Part shown: piece by piece, positions 1 to 13,100 of the stretch
How the letters are laid out: every line of letters begins with the position of its first letter
How positions within the stretch are numbered: the first letter of the stretch is position 1
DNA from: Acanthaster planci
Lineage: Eukaryota; Echinodermata; Asteroidea; Valvatida; Acanthasteridae
Length of the DNA: 64,000 nt
Reading direction: 5' to 3'
Assembly: GCF_001949145.1 (NCBI RefSeq)
Contig: NW_019091387.1
Span: 1,283,837 to 1,347,836, forward strand
The notes under the pieces: generated by a model
The model's database searches: none
The model's input: the letters and a program-made list of their open reading frames with translations, nothing else
What the model was told of the DNA's origin: nothing
Made by a program: the position numbers and the translations under genes

Positions 1-100
1 GTTGCCTGAACAGTGTATGCTTGGACTAACTAATCATCCATTAAAAAATTAGGCTTTGGGGTGTGGGTTACATTCGTGGTTGTCAAGAGTGTTTTTCGTA

Positions 101-274
101 ATATGGCCGTTTCACAATAGTGCACCACCAAGAGTTTGCAATGCATTGGCCAATCACAGTGTGCGAAATTTGTCGACCCAATGTGCGTTTGGAAAGGGTC
201 GACAAATTTCGCGCGTTATGATTGGCCAACGTGCTACAAATTCTTGGTGGCGCGCTATTGTGAATCACCGGTAT
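101..274. mobile_element. Palindromic MITE (family A), full copy
   Basis: The left half (TTCACAATAGTGCACCACCA ... GCGAAATTTGTCGACCC) is the reverse complement of the right half, with scattered mismatches. The centre is around 187. The arms are about 75-80 bases, which makes it a foldback-type non-autonomous DNA transposon. It lies in the intron before the first visible exon. A related piece is at 37039-37136. Confidence 0.75.
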
Positions 275-965
275 TGAGTGCAAAAGGAACCTTTAGCGTG
301 GAAACAATTTTATGGCATGGTAAAATCTGTGAAGACAGTGGGATTATAATTGCCGTGAGAAATGTGATTCAGAGTAAAATTCAAAAACATAGTTTTTGAC
401 TTTGGTTGTTTCAGTAGGAGTACATGTGTATTGCACATTAGCAAGAATCAGTTGACACTGGTTGAGCTGTAATTCAGGTCAAGATTTGCCCATGGTTGAT
501 TTCAGGACAAAGTAACGAGTGGGTCATTCTATAAATTAGGGGTCCAATTATTTTTGTTTCCCAGTCACATCTAACATATAATTTTGTAAGTGCAGAACAA
601 ATTGTCTCATCTTCAAGAGTGATGAATTAATGCAAATTGCCTGCCAAATAAATGGAAATAGTTTGAAATCAATTTCAGTGACATTTCCATATCAAATTAC
701 ACTGGTTAGGTGTAACAGGGACACAAAAAGTCACACTTATGGACCCCGACTTTATAGAATGACTCAGGTGCAAAGTCTACTGCCTGTGTTCATCCAGATG
801 AGCTCTTTTGCCCTATTTAAGCTGATAGCCTCCGAATTTGTCAATATCTTTAAGTTGTGTCTTCTGTTGGTGCTCCCCTAGACAAAGAGTTCCTGCTCTT
901 GTCATTTTTGGTAAACTTTTTTCAATGAAATTCAAGGTAAATCTGAACTTTTTTCTTCCCTGCAG
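275..965 (+). other. Intron sequence before the first visible exon
   Basis: AT-rich intron sequence between the palindromic MITE and the acceptor at 965. I see no exon, RNA gene or clear repeat in it. Confidence 0.5.
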
Positions 966-1116
966 GGATGAGGTTGCATCTCCTGGCCTGCTTTCACCCA
1001 GCCTAGCAAAGGGCATCAGCGTGTCTGAAGACAGTGTCTTCAGCCCCGACAAGCCAGCCCCTACCAAGGAAGAAGTCCGCACGTCTGCCGAGATGAACAT
1101 TCCTAGTGGGTTTGCG
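966..1116 (+). CDS. CRACD-like gene, first visible exon (phase 2 in, 0 out)
   Basis: The acceptor is a pyrimidine tract ending TTCCCTGCAG at 965 and the donor is GTGAGT at 1117. The exon begins with the third base of a codon, so at least one upstream coding exon is missing from the window. It encodes 50 residues, acidic and serine-rich, including SEDSVFSPDKP. This resembles the SHDSIFIP segment near the N-terminus of vertebrate CRACD as I remember it, so little of the protein should be missing. Confidence 0.8.
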
Positions 1117-4100
1117 GTGAGTTGCCTCTCAACTTTGAACTCAATGAGGGAGTTTTAGATGATGCTTTGTTGGAGCAGTAGAGTTGGTAAAGGACATTAA
1201 TAAAGTTGAGTTTGTAAGCTTACGTACATGTACATCATGCCTGTGCCAAATATTTGAACATTTGATTGATCATTGAAATTATTTTTCATTTTGAATATTC
1301 ATAGGTGCAATACAATGAAATAAAAAGGAAAAAATCAGGTTATTTTTTTACCCTAGATTGCCTTCCAAGAGGTGAAAAGTATTTGTGGTATCAAAACATG
1401 ATTCCACCTGATCAAACTTTTCAACAAGAGAAAAATTCTTACTGGAGCAAAGGTATTCATTTTAATTGCGTCATGTGCTAAGGCTTAGGCTGCATCCGAA
1501 TCTCTTGTCTAGAGCTAGGTGTAGGTCTTCGTTCCAAATTGGAAATGCATGGAGATGCGTAGACAGTAAGACCTAGCCGTAGCTCTGGAAGCCTGTTTCG
1601 GACATGGCCTTAGCTAAGTGATGAGTCATTTCTTTGTGCTGGCAGAAGTGCTGAAAGTTAGCGTGTATAAAGTGTTATCTCGCGCATCTGTAGGAACTGC
1701 TTCTCTTGAGGCAGTTGATAATCACATTGAAAGTGAGTGTGAAAGAAGATTTGTTCCATCGCGGCAAATATTCACACTACCGTACAAATTTGCAGTCCGG
1801 TTTCTAACTGCCTTGGCCATACACATGGAGGCACCACTGATTACAGGCTCCCATTTGATGAACACTCAAGCTACATGTTAACTTCTAGTTTCATGATTCC
1901 ATGTAACTCTATGTGCAGCAGATATGGTTTAAACTAAAGAGATATCACACTTAAACCAAAGGGTTAAATGCATACATTTGCATCCAAGTCTACTTTACTT
2001 TGCTGTAAACTTTTGATGATGTCAGCCCTTAAGCCTTGAACTGTATGGGCAACATTAACAAACAATCACCAAGTCTTTGATATTTTTCATTTGTAGAATG
2101 AGCTCACAGCCAAGCTCAAGAGACGCTCTGGCATAGAAGATGATGTACAGAGGACAGCTGAAGAGCCTGTGGCATCCAGGGTACCAGAACACAAGCCTGT
2201 GCCACTGAAACCTGCGGCCAGGAGCAGTGAGAAGAGGAAAAGTGATGGTATCAGCATGGATGATGAGGTTGGTAAAATCTGTTAGAATTGCTTAAAGATA
2301 ACGTGACCAAGCTAAAAATTGATACAAAAACAAATCATGTGTGGATGGATGGTGAGGTTTTTTACATTAGTTACCTAGGTCTCATACAACCAAATCAAAT
2401 GTGTTGAAGAGAAATACAGGTATGCATAGATAATGAGGTTTGTAGAATCTTCAAGCATTACCAAAATATGACATGACCAAAACACAGGCCTCGGAAGGAC
2501 AGTTTTGTCTTACATATTAGATGCAAATCTGCATTTATTTTCGTTGGAAAAGTACATCAAATTACAATGTCAGTCCTTATGGGGTCAATTTAAATTCACC
2601 TCAACATTGGTTTCTGTTTTGAGTATGCATTAGTGCATGTAAATGTAAGATGATATTTGGTTAATAGTGTTACCTCCTTGAGGAATTGGAAGTTGACAAA
2701 CTAGTTGGGGAGGCAAAGGTAAATTGAGATGTTAAGATTCAAGACAACAAGTCTCTGTCACTAAGCCCATCTTAGTACTATAATCAACTTCCAATACCTC
2801 CGAGAACAAGTAAACAGACTTGCAAATCCTCTGTAATTATATGTACCTTAAAGTGGATGCCTTGTGTGAGAGCAACTTCGTGACTTTGCATGCTATATGC
2901 CCCAACACTCAGAAAATACCAGTAGATCTGTGAATCTGGAGACATTCAAACAGGTGGCCTGGCTCAGAATGATTCAGCAAATACACATATACCACAGAAC
3001 TGTGTGACCACGTTATGAGTGATGTAACATGTACATATATATTGGCATTTTTGTAATGGAACTCCAGGGCACTTTTGAGGAATCCTTGGTGTCATTACAA
3101 GAAATGAATAATAATGAGAATAACAACTGTATTGACCAAAAATCTAAGATCAAGGCAACCGAGTAGATTGACTTCCTAGTTCAGTCCTCATTTGACTAAT
3201 TTCCTTTACAAGTCACTCAGTCTAATCAGAATCTAATCAATCAGAATAATTGCTTCTCATAGTGCAAACAGAGTGGGCTCTTTCCCAGGTTAAAGTTGAG
3301 CAAATGTTCAAGCCTGGTAGACTGGCTTTAAGCTTGACAACAATTTACTTCACAATCCTCACGAGCACACCTCGTAATACAGCAAAAATAGCAACTGGCA
3401 CGTGATGATTAATCGGCCAGTAAGAATTCACTTTTGGTCATGAATATGTATGAAGTATTATGTGTGGTAACAATGAACATAGTCCTTTCTTCTTGCTCTA
3501 TTAATGTGATGTAACCCTGCATGGCAGGCAAAATTGACTCTTCCAACCATCAACTTTCATGCATACTATACATAAAGCTACCCCGTGTGTGACTAATCAT
3601 AGTTCTTGCTTTAACTTGGTCATGTATGATTGAGTACATCCTCAATCGCCTACATGTATGTGTCATTTTTACGACTTCTGTTATCTTTGATATCTCAGAA
3701 CCTGTTCACATTTTTTTTGTTTTTTTCTTGTTTTTTTGTGGTATCTTACACATTCCGCAGCTTTCTTCTCGGCAACAGCGGCAACCACCAGCCACCAAAG
3801 CTAGGCGATGGGTAATTGAAATCACTTCCCACTGGGTTCTGCTTTGGGAAAACTCACCATTTGCTTTGCTAATCAGAGCAGTCCTTGCTAAGCTACTGTA
3901 CCTTTTGTGGAGATGCTTGGGCAGTTATATTCACAGAGTTTTTTCGTGATTGCAGCACAACCTTTGCATCAACTAGCCACGGGACGGTGCTCCATTAAAA
4001 TAAATTTCTGTAGCACTTTCTGGCAACATTTTCGTGCCTTCTTCCTCCTGCTTCCCTCCTGGCAAGGAAGTGACAGTAAACTGCCCGTCAATTTTAGAAG

Positions 4101-7100
4101 AATTCTCGTCAAGTCTTCAAATCACAACTTGTGAATCATAAGTCATCCGGTATTATAAGAGTCACATGCGATTCCATTGATGTGTGGCACACATTCCTTA
4201 TATCTCTGCTCATCCCCGGTTCATTGATTTGACTTCTGATTGACTTGACTACAACTCTAACATTTGGAGCTGCCTTCTGCATCAACATGTGACCCCTCTT
4301 TCCAAAACCAGGTTGAAAGCGGTAATTTTGATGTTATCAATTCCTCTTCCACACTGCTAACTTTCATACTTCAAAGTTAACAAGCATTGTCCCAAGTTAA
4401 CATTTTGTCTGTGGAAAGCTTTGGTACGTGTGCTCGTACATGTAGTTTGGGGCAATGACAGTTGTGGAGTTTGTAGTGTTGTTATATCCCAGATGATAGC
4501 TTAGAATTCTTTAGCATGGTTTTGGGGAGTGGTAGATCAGGAACAATTTTTTGATCGAATCTGCTCCAAAAGAGGTGATAACGCTTTGTTTAGTTACCTA
4601 CATGTTAACACAAATATCTGCCCTTTTCAAAAATTCAAATGTTTTCTTAAAATTTAAGAATGGCAAAGCACTATTTTGAAATGTAAAACCTTTACACTCC
4701 ATGCTAAGAACTAGTCACATGCTGCAATAACACAAGAAAGATTTTTAGTCTATTTGCAGCACGGTGTGGAATACTAAGATATATAAGCCGCAGTCCATAA
4801 AATCTGCTGCAATTCTTTTGGGTAGGGGATATGTATCTATTTCACACACCAAAAACATCACTGATCGTCTCTGTCCAGCTTGATTTTCATCAACTTTGGT
4901 ATTTCCGGTCCTTCTTTCTTGTTTCTTTCTCTGTGGGATGTTATCTGCCTGTCTTTTTGTTTGCAGTTTAGGAATTTTCTTTGTTTTTTGTCACTGTCTG
5001 TTTAACTGTTAGTAATCAAAGGGAAACTTTAATTTTCCTGTGGTGGACACACTTTGTATTTTAGTCAGCCAGTATCAGAATTGGCCCACGTGACACCATG
5101 ATTTCATCAGCAGATCACACAAGTGCTGAAACCCTTGTGACTGCTTAAAAATGCGCAAACATGGAGGCCAAGATATATCCACTGAATGTACGTGTTTTGA
5201 TTTTGCCCTTTGCAGATGTAATGTTACAGTGTAGGGCCTAATGTATGCTTAGTGCGTTTCAAGCACTAGTGGGAAAACCCTTCAGAAGCATGCTCAGGGA
5301 AGATTTGAGCGGACGCCCTCACTCTAGCACTTAGGGTCATCAGCATGAACACATGATTTCATTGGCGGCATTGCCACTGCTCATGTGTGAGCACTGCTCA
5401 ACCGCTAAACTTTCTCCGATACTAAAGCTGACTGATTTCAGTGCAGAATATTAACAGAAATCTTTAGTCCTGTTTACTTTTGTTTTTGTCATTTTTTTAC
5501 TTTTTGAGTTTGGCCTTTGAAATTAACTTCATATTTGAAACATATTCCTGCTAAATTGCAACTTGTACACTGCTATTTCTTTATTTCTTTCTTCCAAAAT
5601 AAGCTTCAAATTCCTGCTAATGACAAAACCAAAAGTTTGGTTCCATTCTGAGTACTTTTTCCTTGATTTTTTTCTCAGTGTCCACTCTTAGAAATACTGT
5701 CATGTAACTTGTTGAATGCCCTCTTGACTTTCAAAAAGCGAAAGGACATGGTACTATGGAAAAAGGTTTGTTGAAATCTATCAAAATACAGATGACTTGT
5801 AGAGCTACTGTATGGGGTAACTGTTGATTGCTTTACATAAAGTAAACTTACCATTTCCTTGTTCAAGTACTCCAAACCCTCCCAAACCCAGCATTTTTGG
5901 TGCTGGATGAGTGTGTGTATAAAAACTTTCAGTATCGGAATGCCATGGCATGCCACAGTTTTGAACACATTTCATATGCTTCTGTTGTGAATCCAAAACA
6001 GTTACTCACATATTAGCATTACATGTACGAAGCACCAAGTTTTAGACAGCTCTTCACTTAATAGGCGGCTAATATTTCAGAGTTCTTTTGATGCCCATGT
6101 GCGGTTAAGGTTGTTTTAGAAACATAGTAAAAGTCAAAGTTAACATGTGTCAAGCGCTAAGTTCTTGTCACATCAGTAGTGTTTGAATTTGTTTTAAGTG
6201 TCAAAAATATGCACACACATACGCACTTTCGGTTTTGTAGCTATTTCCCTCTCAATGCACGTCAACAACTGCTTTGCAGTAAGTCAGCAGACGTTCCTCC
6301 ATCACTCAAGTTTCTGCAAGTCCAAACGGAAAAGTTTCATTTCCCTGCACTGGAGCTGCTTAACATACAATCCTTCCCAAGTGGCGCTTCAGCTTGGAAT
6401 CAACTACAGTTCACATTTCTCAGGTGAAGGGGGCCCATTTATTGTGGGCCTGGAATTTTTGGAACCCTGTGATACATTATTCACACCATTGCGAACGAGC
6501 TTGGCCCAGTCACCTTATCACACTTGTAGCGTTTGCCGATTGGTTCTCATTTTTTGGCCACATCGTAAACATGCTAAAGCTGCTACACATACATGTATGA
6601 ATGAACACGTGGGCTACAACTGAGATGAAACTGCCAGGCAGTTGACATTTTTAATTAGAGAATAAAAGTATTGTTGAGATAATTTTAAACAAGCATATGT
6701 TTTACACCAGATACGGGCTTAGTTCCAATAATGACATGTTTTCAAGGTACATATTTAGAACTGCATAATGACACTTTATTCATGTTCTTGAATATTTATA
6801 GTGGAAAAGTCAAATCGGAGTCGAATAATGAAATTTGTTTAGTTATTTCGTCCTTCAGTTTTACTTTATGTGTAGCAAAAGGCCCCTCGGGCTTTATCTG
6901 TGGTATGTGCCTCTGCCCATAATATTATTAAGATCTAGCACACAGGATGGCACACGGTGACACACACGGTGGTGCACCCAGTGGCACAGAATGCAGCAGA
7001 GGTGGTGTAGGGTGAAATTTTATGAAATACAGACATATTGATTGTAGTGCACTTTACAAAAATAAGTTCAGTGATTGTAAATAAGTATTTAAAAATTAGT

Positions 7101-10100
7101 TGGTAGTTTTATGATCCATCAAAAAGCCACCCAAATGGTTGGCTTTAAAGATTTTGAGATTTAGTAAATGCACCATACCACTAATGCAAACTAATGCAAA
7201 GTATTTTGAGAATGTCCAACTGAAATTGCGTCTTTTAAAGTCTCTTTGTAAAGCATAATATTTTAGCAAATTACACTTTGCTGACAAAGTTTTCAATGAA
7301 ACATAGACAAAAAGCTACGGTGAGGGTCTTTATTTCATGGATAACAATAGTAACAACTCGGTTAATGATTTGTTCCTGAACTGTGCCTAATTTTGACCAA
7401 TTGCATCACGTAATTAGCCCATGGCAACCAATTTATTTTGCTAATTATTTTCCCACGGTTATTCAGCTGCCAACACTTGTAATTTGCACCACACAGACAA
7501 TTTGTTGTCCCCTCTTGGAACATTTATGTGAACATCTTAGAAACTAAAATGTGCTCTGATGACGTGATGAAAGATACTGGGCCCTCCTCCACTCATTTAA
7601 ACTATTCCCATGGAAGGAGGAGTAAGTTTAGACTCAGAGATTATCTCAAGTGTCCAGTGTTTTTTATGGAAAAGGTCAAAGGCAAAAATGCGCAGGTGGA
7701 GTCCCCCCCCCCGGCGATCCATTGCAGGCTTGCTGGCATTGGTTTTATTTATACATCTGAGAACTTTGGGTAATTGACAGGAAACAGTCTCAGGCAGACA
7801 TGGATGTGAGTCACTGCTACTTTTTTTCCTCTTCTTTTTTGGGAGCTGTAGAAATAGGGAAAGAAAGGGGTTAAACGATGTGGCAGTGGAGCATCCAACA
7901 TCTGTAGACAACCCTTAACCAGCAATTTTTTTTCTGCCTCTGTAGTTTTTTCCAAAGTCTTCACCCCTGACAAGATCTGATAGATTCAAAACGACCATCC
8001 ATTTAAATGGTGATGTAGAGCCATAACAACTGCCTAAGACCTCCGTTTCCATTAAAAGAATGCCTTGTCTTTTTTTATAAGGATCTAAATTAAATCCCCC
8101 CTGAAAAAACTGTCGGCGACCTGGAACAATGAACGGCGAGTTGCTCAACTCGGATTCCATCTGGTACTATGAGGAAGACATTTTCAAGGAACCTGAAGAG
8201 GATGTTCCAGAGTTTAAGTGTCCTCTGTCCTGTCCATTTCCCTGTCCCATGCAGAAGAGCTTCACGGCAGCTAGCCATGAGGAGAGAAAGCAGCAAGAGC
8301 AGGGCAAGATCCACGTCATTGCACCAGGTAAAAATTGGAAGATTTCTAGTGTTTCAACATCCATCAGTGTTAAGATTTGAATTTGTGAAATCATTAATCA
8401 TGCCATTTGGCTTTCAAGACGGTGACATTTGTTCTAATCCCTTTTTCCTGAATATTTCTTTGAGAAATATTTAAGCAGTGTACTTTCTCGGAAGAAACAT
8501 ACTTGTGACTTCTGTACTTTATATGTATATAAATATGTATACAGCTGTTATGACGTCATGGCATACATCCAGACTAGCTAACAACTAAATGTGTTAGTCA
8601 CGTATAACAAGTTGAACTGGGAATTTGTTGACAGTCACAAATAATAGAAAGGCAATTTTTGGGTGGACTTGTTTACTTCCCTTCCATCCGAAGGCATTTG
8701 AAAAGCCCAAAATTAAGCCTCATCCTTCAGAAAGGCAGTAAATGTTAAATAAAGTTCAAATACTTCTGCTCCCCAAAATATGGTCCCCCTCCTCCCCAAA
8801 AGATTTGATTTTTGGATCCGCCTTGTGTATTTTCATGCCATTATAATGACATATAAATCAATATGTGTTGAAGCACGAAACAAAATAGCCCCTAATTTTC
8901 ATTTTAAGTTGTCTTAAATTATTGTTGTTATCTGCCAGTAAGTTGAAGCATTGGACGGCTCAAAACTTAATAACCACAAATTCTGTTAAAATGACTTTTC
9001 CAAATTTTAAAGCTGTGATTATTTTCCAGTCATTTCTTGCCAATGTAGTTTGCGATCTTTCAGATATTTCTCATTGCACACCAGTCACATCATCACGTAC
9101 ATTACATCACATTACCATCTTCTAATGTTTTGTTATCTCCGAATTGCTTCAAAATGTTTCATTTTCCTGTTTCAGAGGACATCCAATTTGACGACTTCAA
9201 CTTGGACCTCATAACCAGCACCGGTCTACTCGAGAACACAGCCGCCCGGCATCGCATCTCAGTGGCTCCTAGGGCAAGAAGGACAACAACCAGACCTGGA
9301 CACGTAAGTAGTTAGCCTTTGGTATCTGAAGTAATGTCAAATGTGAAGCTGCCGAAACATGACATTCCAAAAGCGGGAAAGGTCAAGCATTATCTCATGA
9401 CTACATGTGGGTCATGTTGATGCCCACTTTCTTGAAATAATTTCACAGACAGACGAAAGAGGAAAAGAGTAATGCTACTTGACTGGGTGTTCACTGTTAA
9501 CAAATTAACTATTCTTCACATGAAGTGCACTTGAATTAGAAAGAATAGAAATCCCAAGATACCTGTGTGCCAGTGTGTGGGTGGTTATCGAACAGGACAG
9601 TCATTAAGCCCCACCCATTGACGTTTTGACCTATTGAGACTTTGAGTGTGCAACAGAGTGCTTGACCAAAGTCCCATATTCCATCCAACATTCATGCACT
9701 TCTGTATGATTTGCATGTGCGGAGTATGCTGTGTGATATTGGAGAAGCGTGCATGCTGTTTTGCCCACGGACACTGCGGGCAAAACTCGGTACAGGAATT
9801 TTGATAAAACAATATTCATAAAATAACGAACACTGTTTAGCCCTTCCTGTTGGTAGGGAACCCATCACCATGATCTTGTGGCCGGTCTTTAACGGTTGAT
9901 AAAACATCAGCTGTGCCAATCTCCATATAAGGAGACTGTTTATGAAAATCAGTGAGAAGAAAGACAACGTGGCTAGAGGGGTGTTAAAAACGAAAGAAAA
10001 GAAGTAAAATTGTACTGAACTACGAAAAAGGCTGCTGATAACATGCAGTGCAATAGTGCCCATGGGCCAGTGTCCAATTGGTCCACTGGACCAGCCTAAA

Positions 10101-13100
10101 GCCAACCACCCTTCGTTCCACTGTTAGTTGAACTGTGGTTAACTGTTGTCATCAGTTGGACTTGCCCCCTTGCTTTCTGTATTCACATGTTGAGTTTTGC
10201 CTGCTGAATGTTGAGAACAGCAGGAATAGAGCTTGCGTATGAGAGATGCTCTCCACTGCTTACATGCAGGTAGGGCTAAGGCTCGTAAGCAAAACGTGGT
10301 GTGGCACTACGTTACATAATGCCAATCTAGGACAACGACTTAGGAACCAAATGAATGGAATTCCTGACTTTGATCAGAATACCGCAGGGCTTCAGAAATG
10401 AGTGTCTCCTATCACAAATTAATAGCAAACATGGCCAGTATTTGCCAATCGTATTATATTATTTATCATGTAATCGGCTGGCTGTAATCTTGGTAATCTG
10501 CATGGCAGAAACTTGCAGATAAACTTTTTAAGAGTCATGTTATGTCATTTAATCCCATGTCCGTAGCAATCTTTTATCGTACCCCAGCTCTAGATTGCTA
10601 TTCTATTCTTTAATTTTCTCAGCTTCTTCACTGACAAATAGAGTGGGATGGAAGATAGTTTCATTATTTACTGGTATTGTACCACAATGGCAACAGTGTA
10701 CATGTGTAATACGTACACGAAAGGGATTCTTCAAAACGCCAAGCAGCTGCCATTATTTAGGGTCACAAGACATGTTTCTGTGTGCATTCTGCATTGTGTC
10801 ATGACCGCAATATCAGGTTGCGTATGATGTCACAAAAAAAGTTACTGCATCCCAGACTGTAACCATTGTGGTACCATTCCGAGGAAGGCCCTACTGTATT
10901 GAAGTGCTAATGATTCCACGTCTTTCTTGCCTTAGATGCGTGCTTGATGCATTCATACATGTACATTCGTAGTTACATTGTAAAATGTCGCAATTTTTTA
11001 TTGCTGTTTTGATTACAAATAAGATTTGCTTTAACCCTAACTTCCAAGCATATTGTTTGGCTTACATTACTCAGTACTACAAAATACTAGGTAATAGTCT
11101 GAGCCTGAAGAACCTAGTGCTACAAATTACAACTTCTGGCTAGGTTACTTCCATTGTTACTCGGACAGAAAACAATAAAGCCATGTATTCATAGTGCCAC
11201 AGCACTGCATGGTACATTGTATTTTATGGCTTCAGAGAACAATACGGTCATGTCCTCTTACAAGCGACGGCGCTCAATACTACATTTTACTACAAGTAGT
11301 AATTTGTAGTATTATGTAGGGTTAGGGTGAAAGATCACAGAATCAACCGAATGAATAACAAACGAGTGAAATCTCCAAAGAAATTAACATCTCAATAGTC
11401 AGACAAAAGTATGGTACCAGCCTTACAATCTGTGTATAGTTGCAGTATGATGATGTCACAAACAGCTTATTTATGGGAAAGACCCCTCTTCCTTGGAATG
11501 TTGAGAGATTGTATTTCACCCTACAAATCCCTCCGTTACTCATTGCTGGTTCGAAGTTTCCGTATGGGGAAAAAGGCGGCAGAACGTTGGATGAGTAATA
11601 CAAACAAGACATGCGATACTTCCTTGGGTCAACTTTTTTCTTATTATTTTCAACTTCCTGTTCCCAAGTTCACCTTGAAAAACTTGAGCAAGAAAATGCA
11701 TTTTGTAAGCAATAAAAAGGAATACATGTACATGTACTTGAAGAAGAAAGAAAATTGAAAATGCATTGGTCATGCCAGTTTAATATTGAGCCAAACTCTG
11801 ATTGTGTTTTTGCAGAGACCTTCCAAACGGCCAGTCACTACTCATGAAGTCCCCCCCAAGCCTACAGAGACACCCAGTGAGTTGCTCCAATCGGAACCAA
11901 CCCCTAAGAGGCCCAAATCCACCCCTGTAACCACATGCCCCTATCCTAAGCCCTCTGCCTCCCCACCACCCCTACCCACCACACCCATTCCTTCTAAGCG
12001 GGCCTCCGTGACCAAGGCAGCTGAGGTCAAGTCCTCCACTACCCCCCCTTTCAATGCCATCCCGCCTACCAAGCAGCCCCCACCTGTCAAACTGCCTCGT
12101 CCCCCCTCCCTGGGCCCTATGGTGCTGCCACCCATTGCGCCAGGTCAGGCTCTCCGGGGCGGGCTGCGAACTGCCCCGCCTCGTTCCAAGTCCCTCGGTG
12201 AGGCGCCCAGTGAGGGCATTCTCTCCCCGGAGCACAACGGCAGTGACAATGAGCCCAAGAGCCTCGAACTGACGAAAAGCTTTGATGAGACAGGTAACCC
12301 AAATAAACACTTTTTGGCTTCCAACCAATCCTGTGATGCATGGTGCAAAAAAGATGCATGACACCAGTGGTAAAGCCATTTTATTTTCTCTGTTTTTGTA
12401 ATAAAAGTCACTTTAGTTTGAGCTTTGATTTTTCAGACAAACTTGATTTGCCATATTTTGGTTTACTTGTACACCATACCTACTCATTTCAGGCTTCGCA
12501 CAAATTACCAAAGCAATTGTATGTTGTCAGTTCCAAACTTTGTGCTCTGCGATTGCATTGTGCAGTGCCTTGACCCCAAGCTCAAAGATGAATGCCAAAC
12601 TCTCCCAAACTGTTTAGTTCACAATAAACTCTGTGCCTTGGTAAGCACCTTCCCCCTAAACCCCACCCAAGCCCCACCCCCACCAAACCACAGTAGCTTG
12701 TTTCCCAACCTTTTTCCCCAGATTTGTCTTCCCTCTCTCCAAAACCCCTTTATTCAATGAGTATTTTGTTATTTATATTACTTCGCTATCAAACTAATTC
12801 TTACAAGTGTTGAATGTTCTCTAAATATGAAAAATTGTGTGGCTTTCTTACTAACTTACTTTATGATTTCTCTGTGTTTTTTTTCTATTGCTTTAATTTT
12901 TCTTAATTGTTTATTTGATTTTTGAGGTGCTGGTTTGGTTTTTTATTTTTTGTTGTTTATGTTTGTTTTGAAATGAGCATTCAGAAAGGTAGAGCTTTTC
13001 ACAGCATTTTTTTGACTTAAGTAATGCGTACCTGCATGACTTTCACAACATTTTTCTATTAAAAGCTTTGGGGTACTGATGGCATCTTACAAGTTAAAAC

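Larger units (their letters stand above)
2272..8128 (+). other. Intron of the long isoform; upstream region of the alternative first exon
   Basis: 5.9 kb of non-coding sequence. It contains a SINE tail fragment near 3067-3115 and a weak inverted repeat 2668-2690/2788-2812 (GAGGAATTGGAAGTTG against CAACTTCCAATACCTC). The remaining frames lack homology or splice logic. Confidence 0.6.

Noticed and set aside
3761-3811. Possible 51-base exon (LSSRQQRQPPATKARRW) with good acceptor and donor
   Set aside because: Readable only in phase 0, which does not connect to the phase-1 acceptor at 9176; in phase 1 it has a stop. Kept only as a remote possibility.
6198-6623. 141-codon frame
   Set aside because: No recognisable domain, no splice logic, in an AT-rich intron; length within chance for a 64-kb window.
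11941-12411. Overlapping minus-strand frames under the proline-rich exon
   Set aside because: By-product of GC-rich proline codons; no splice or start logic.
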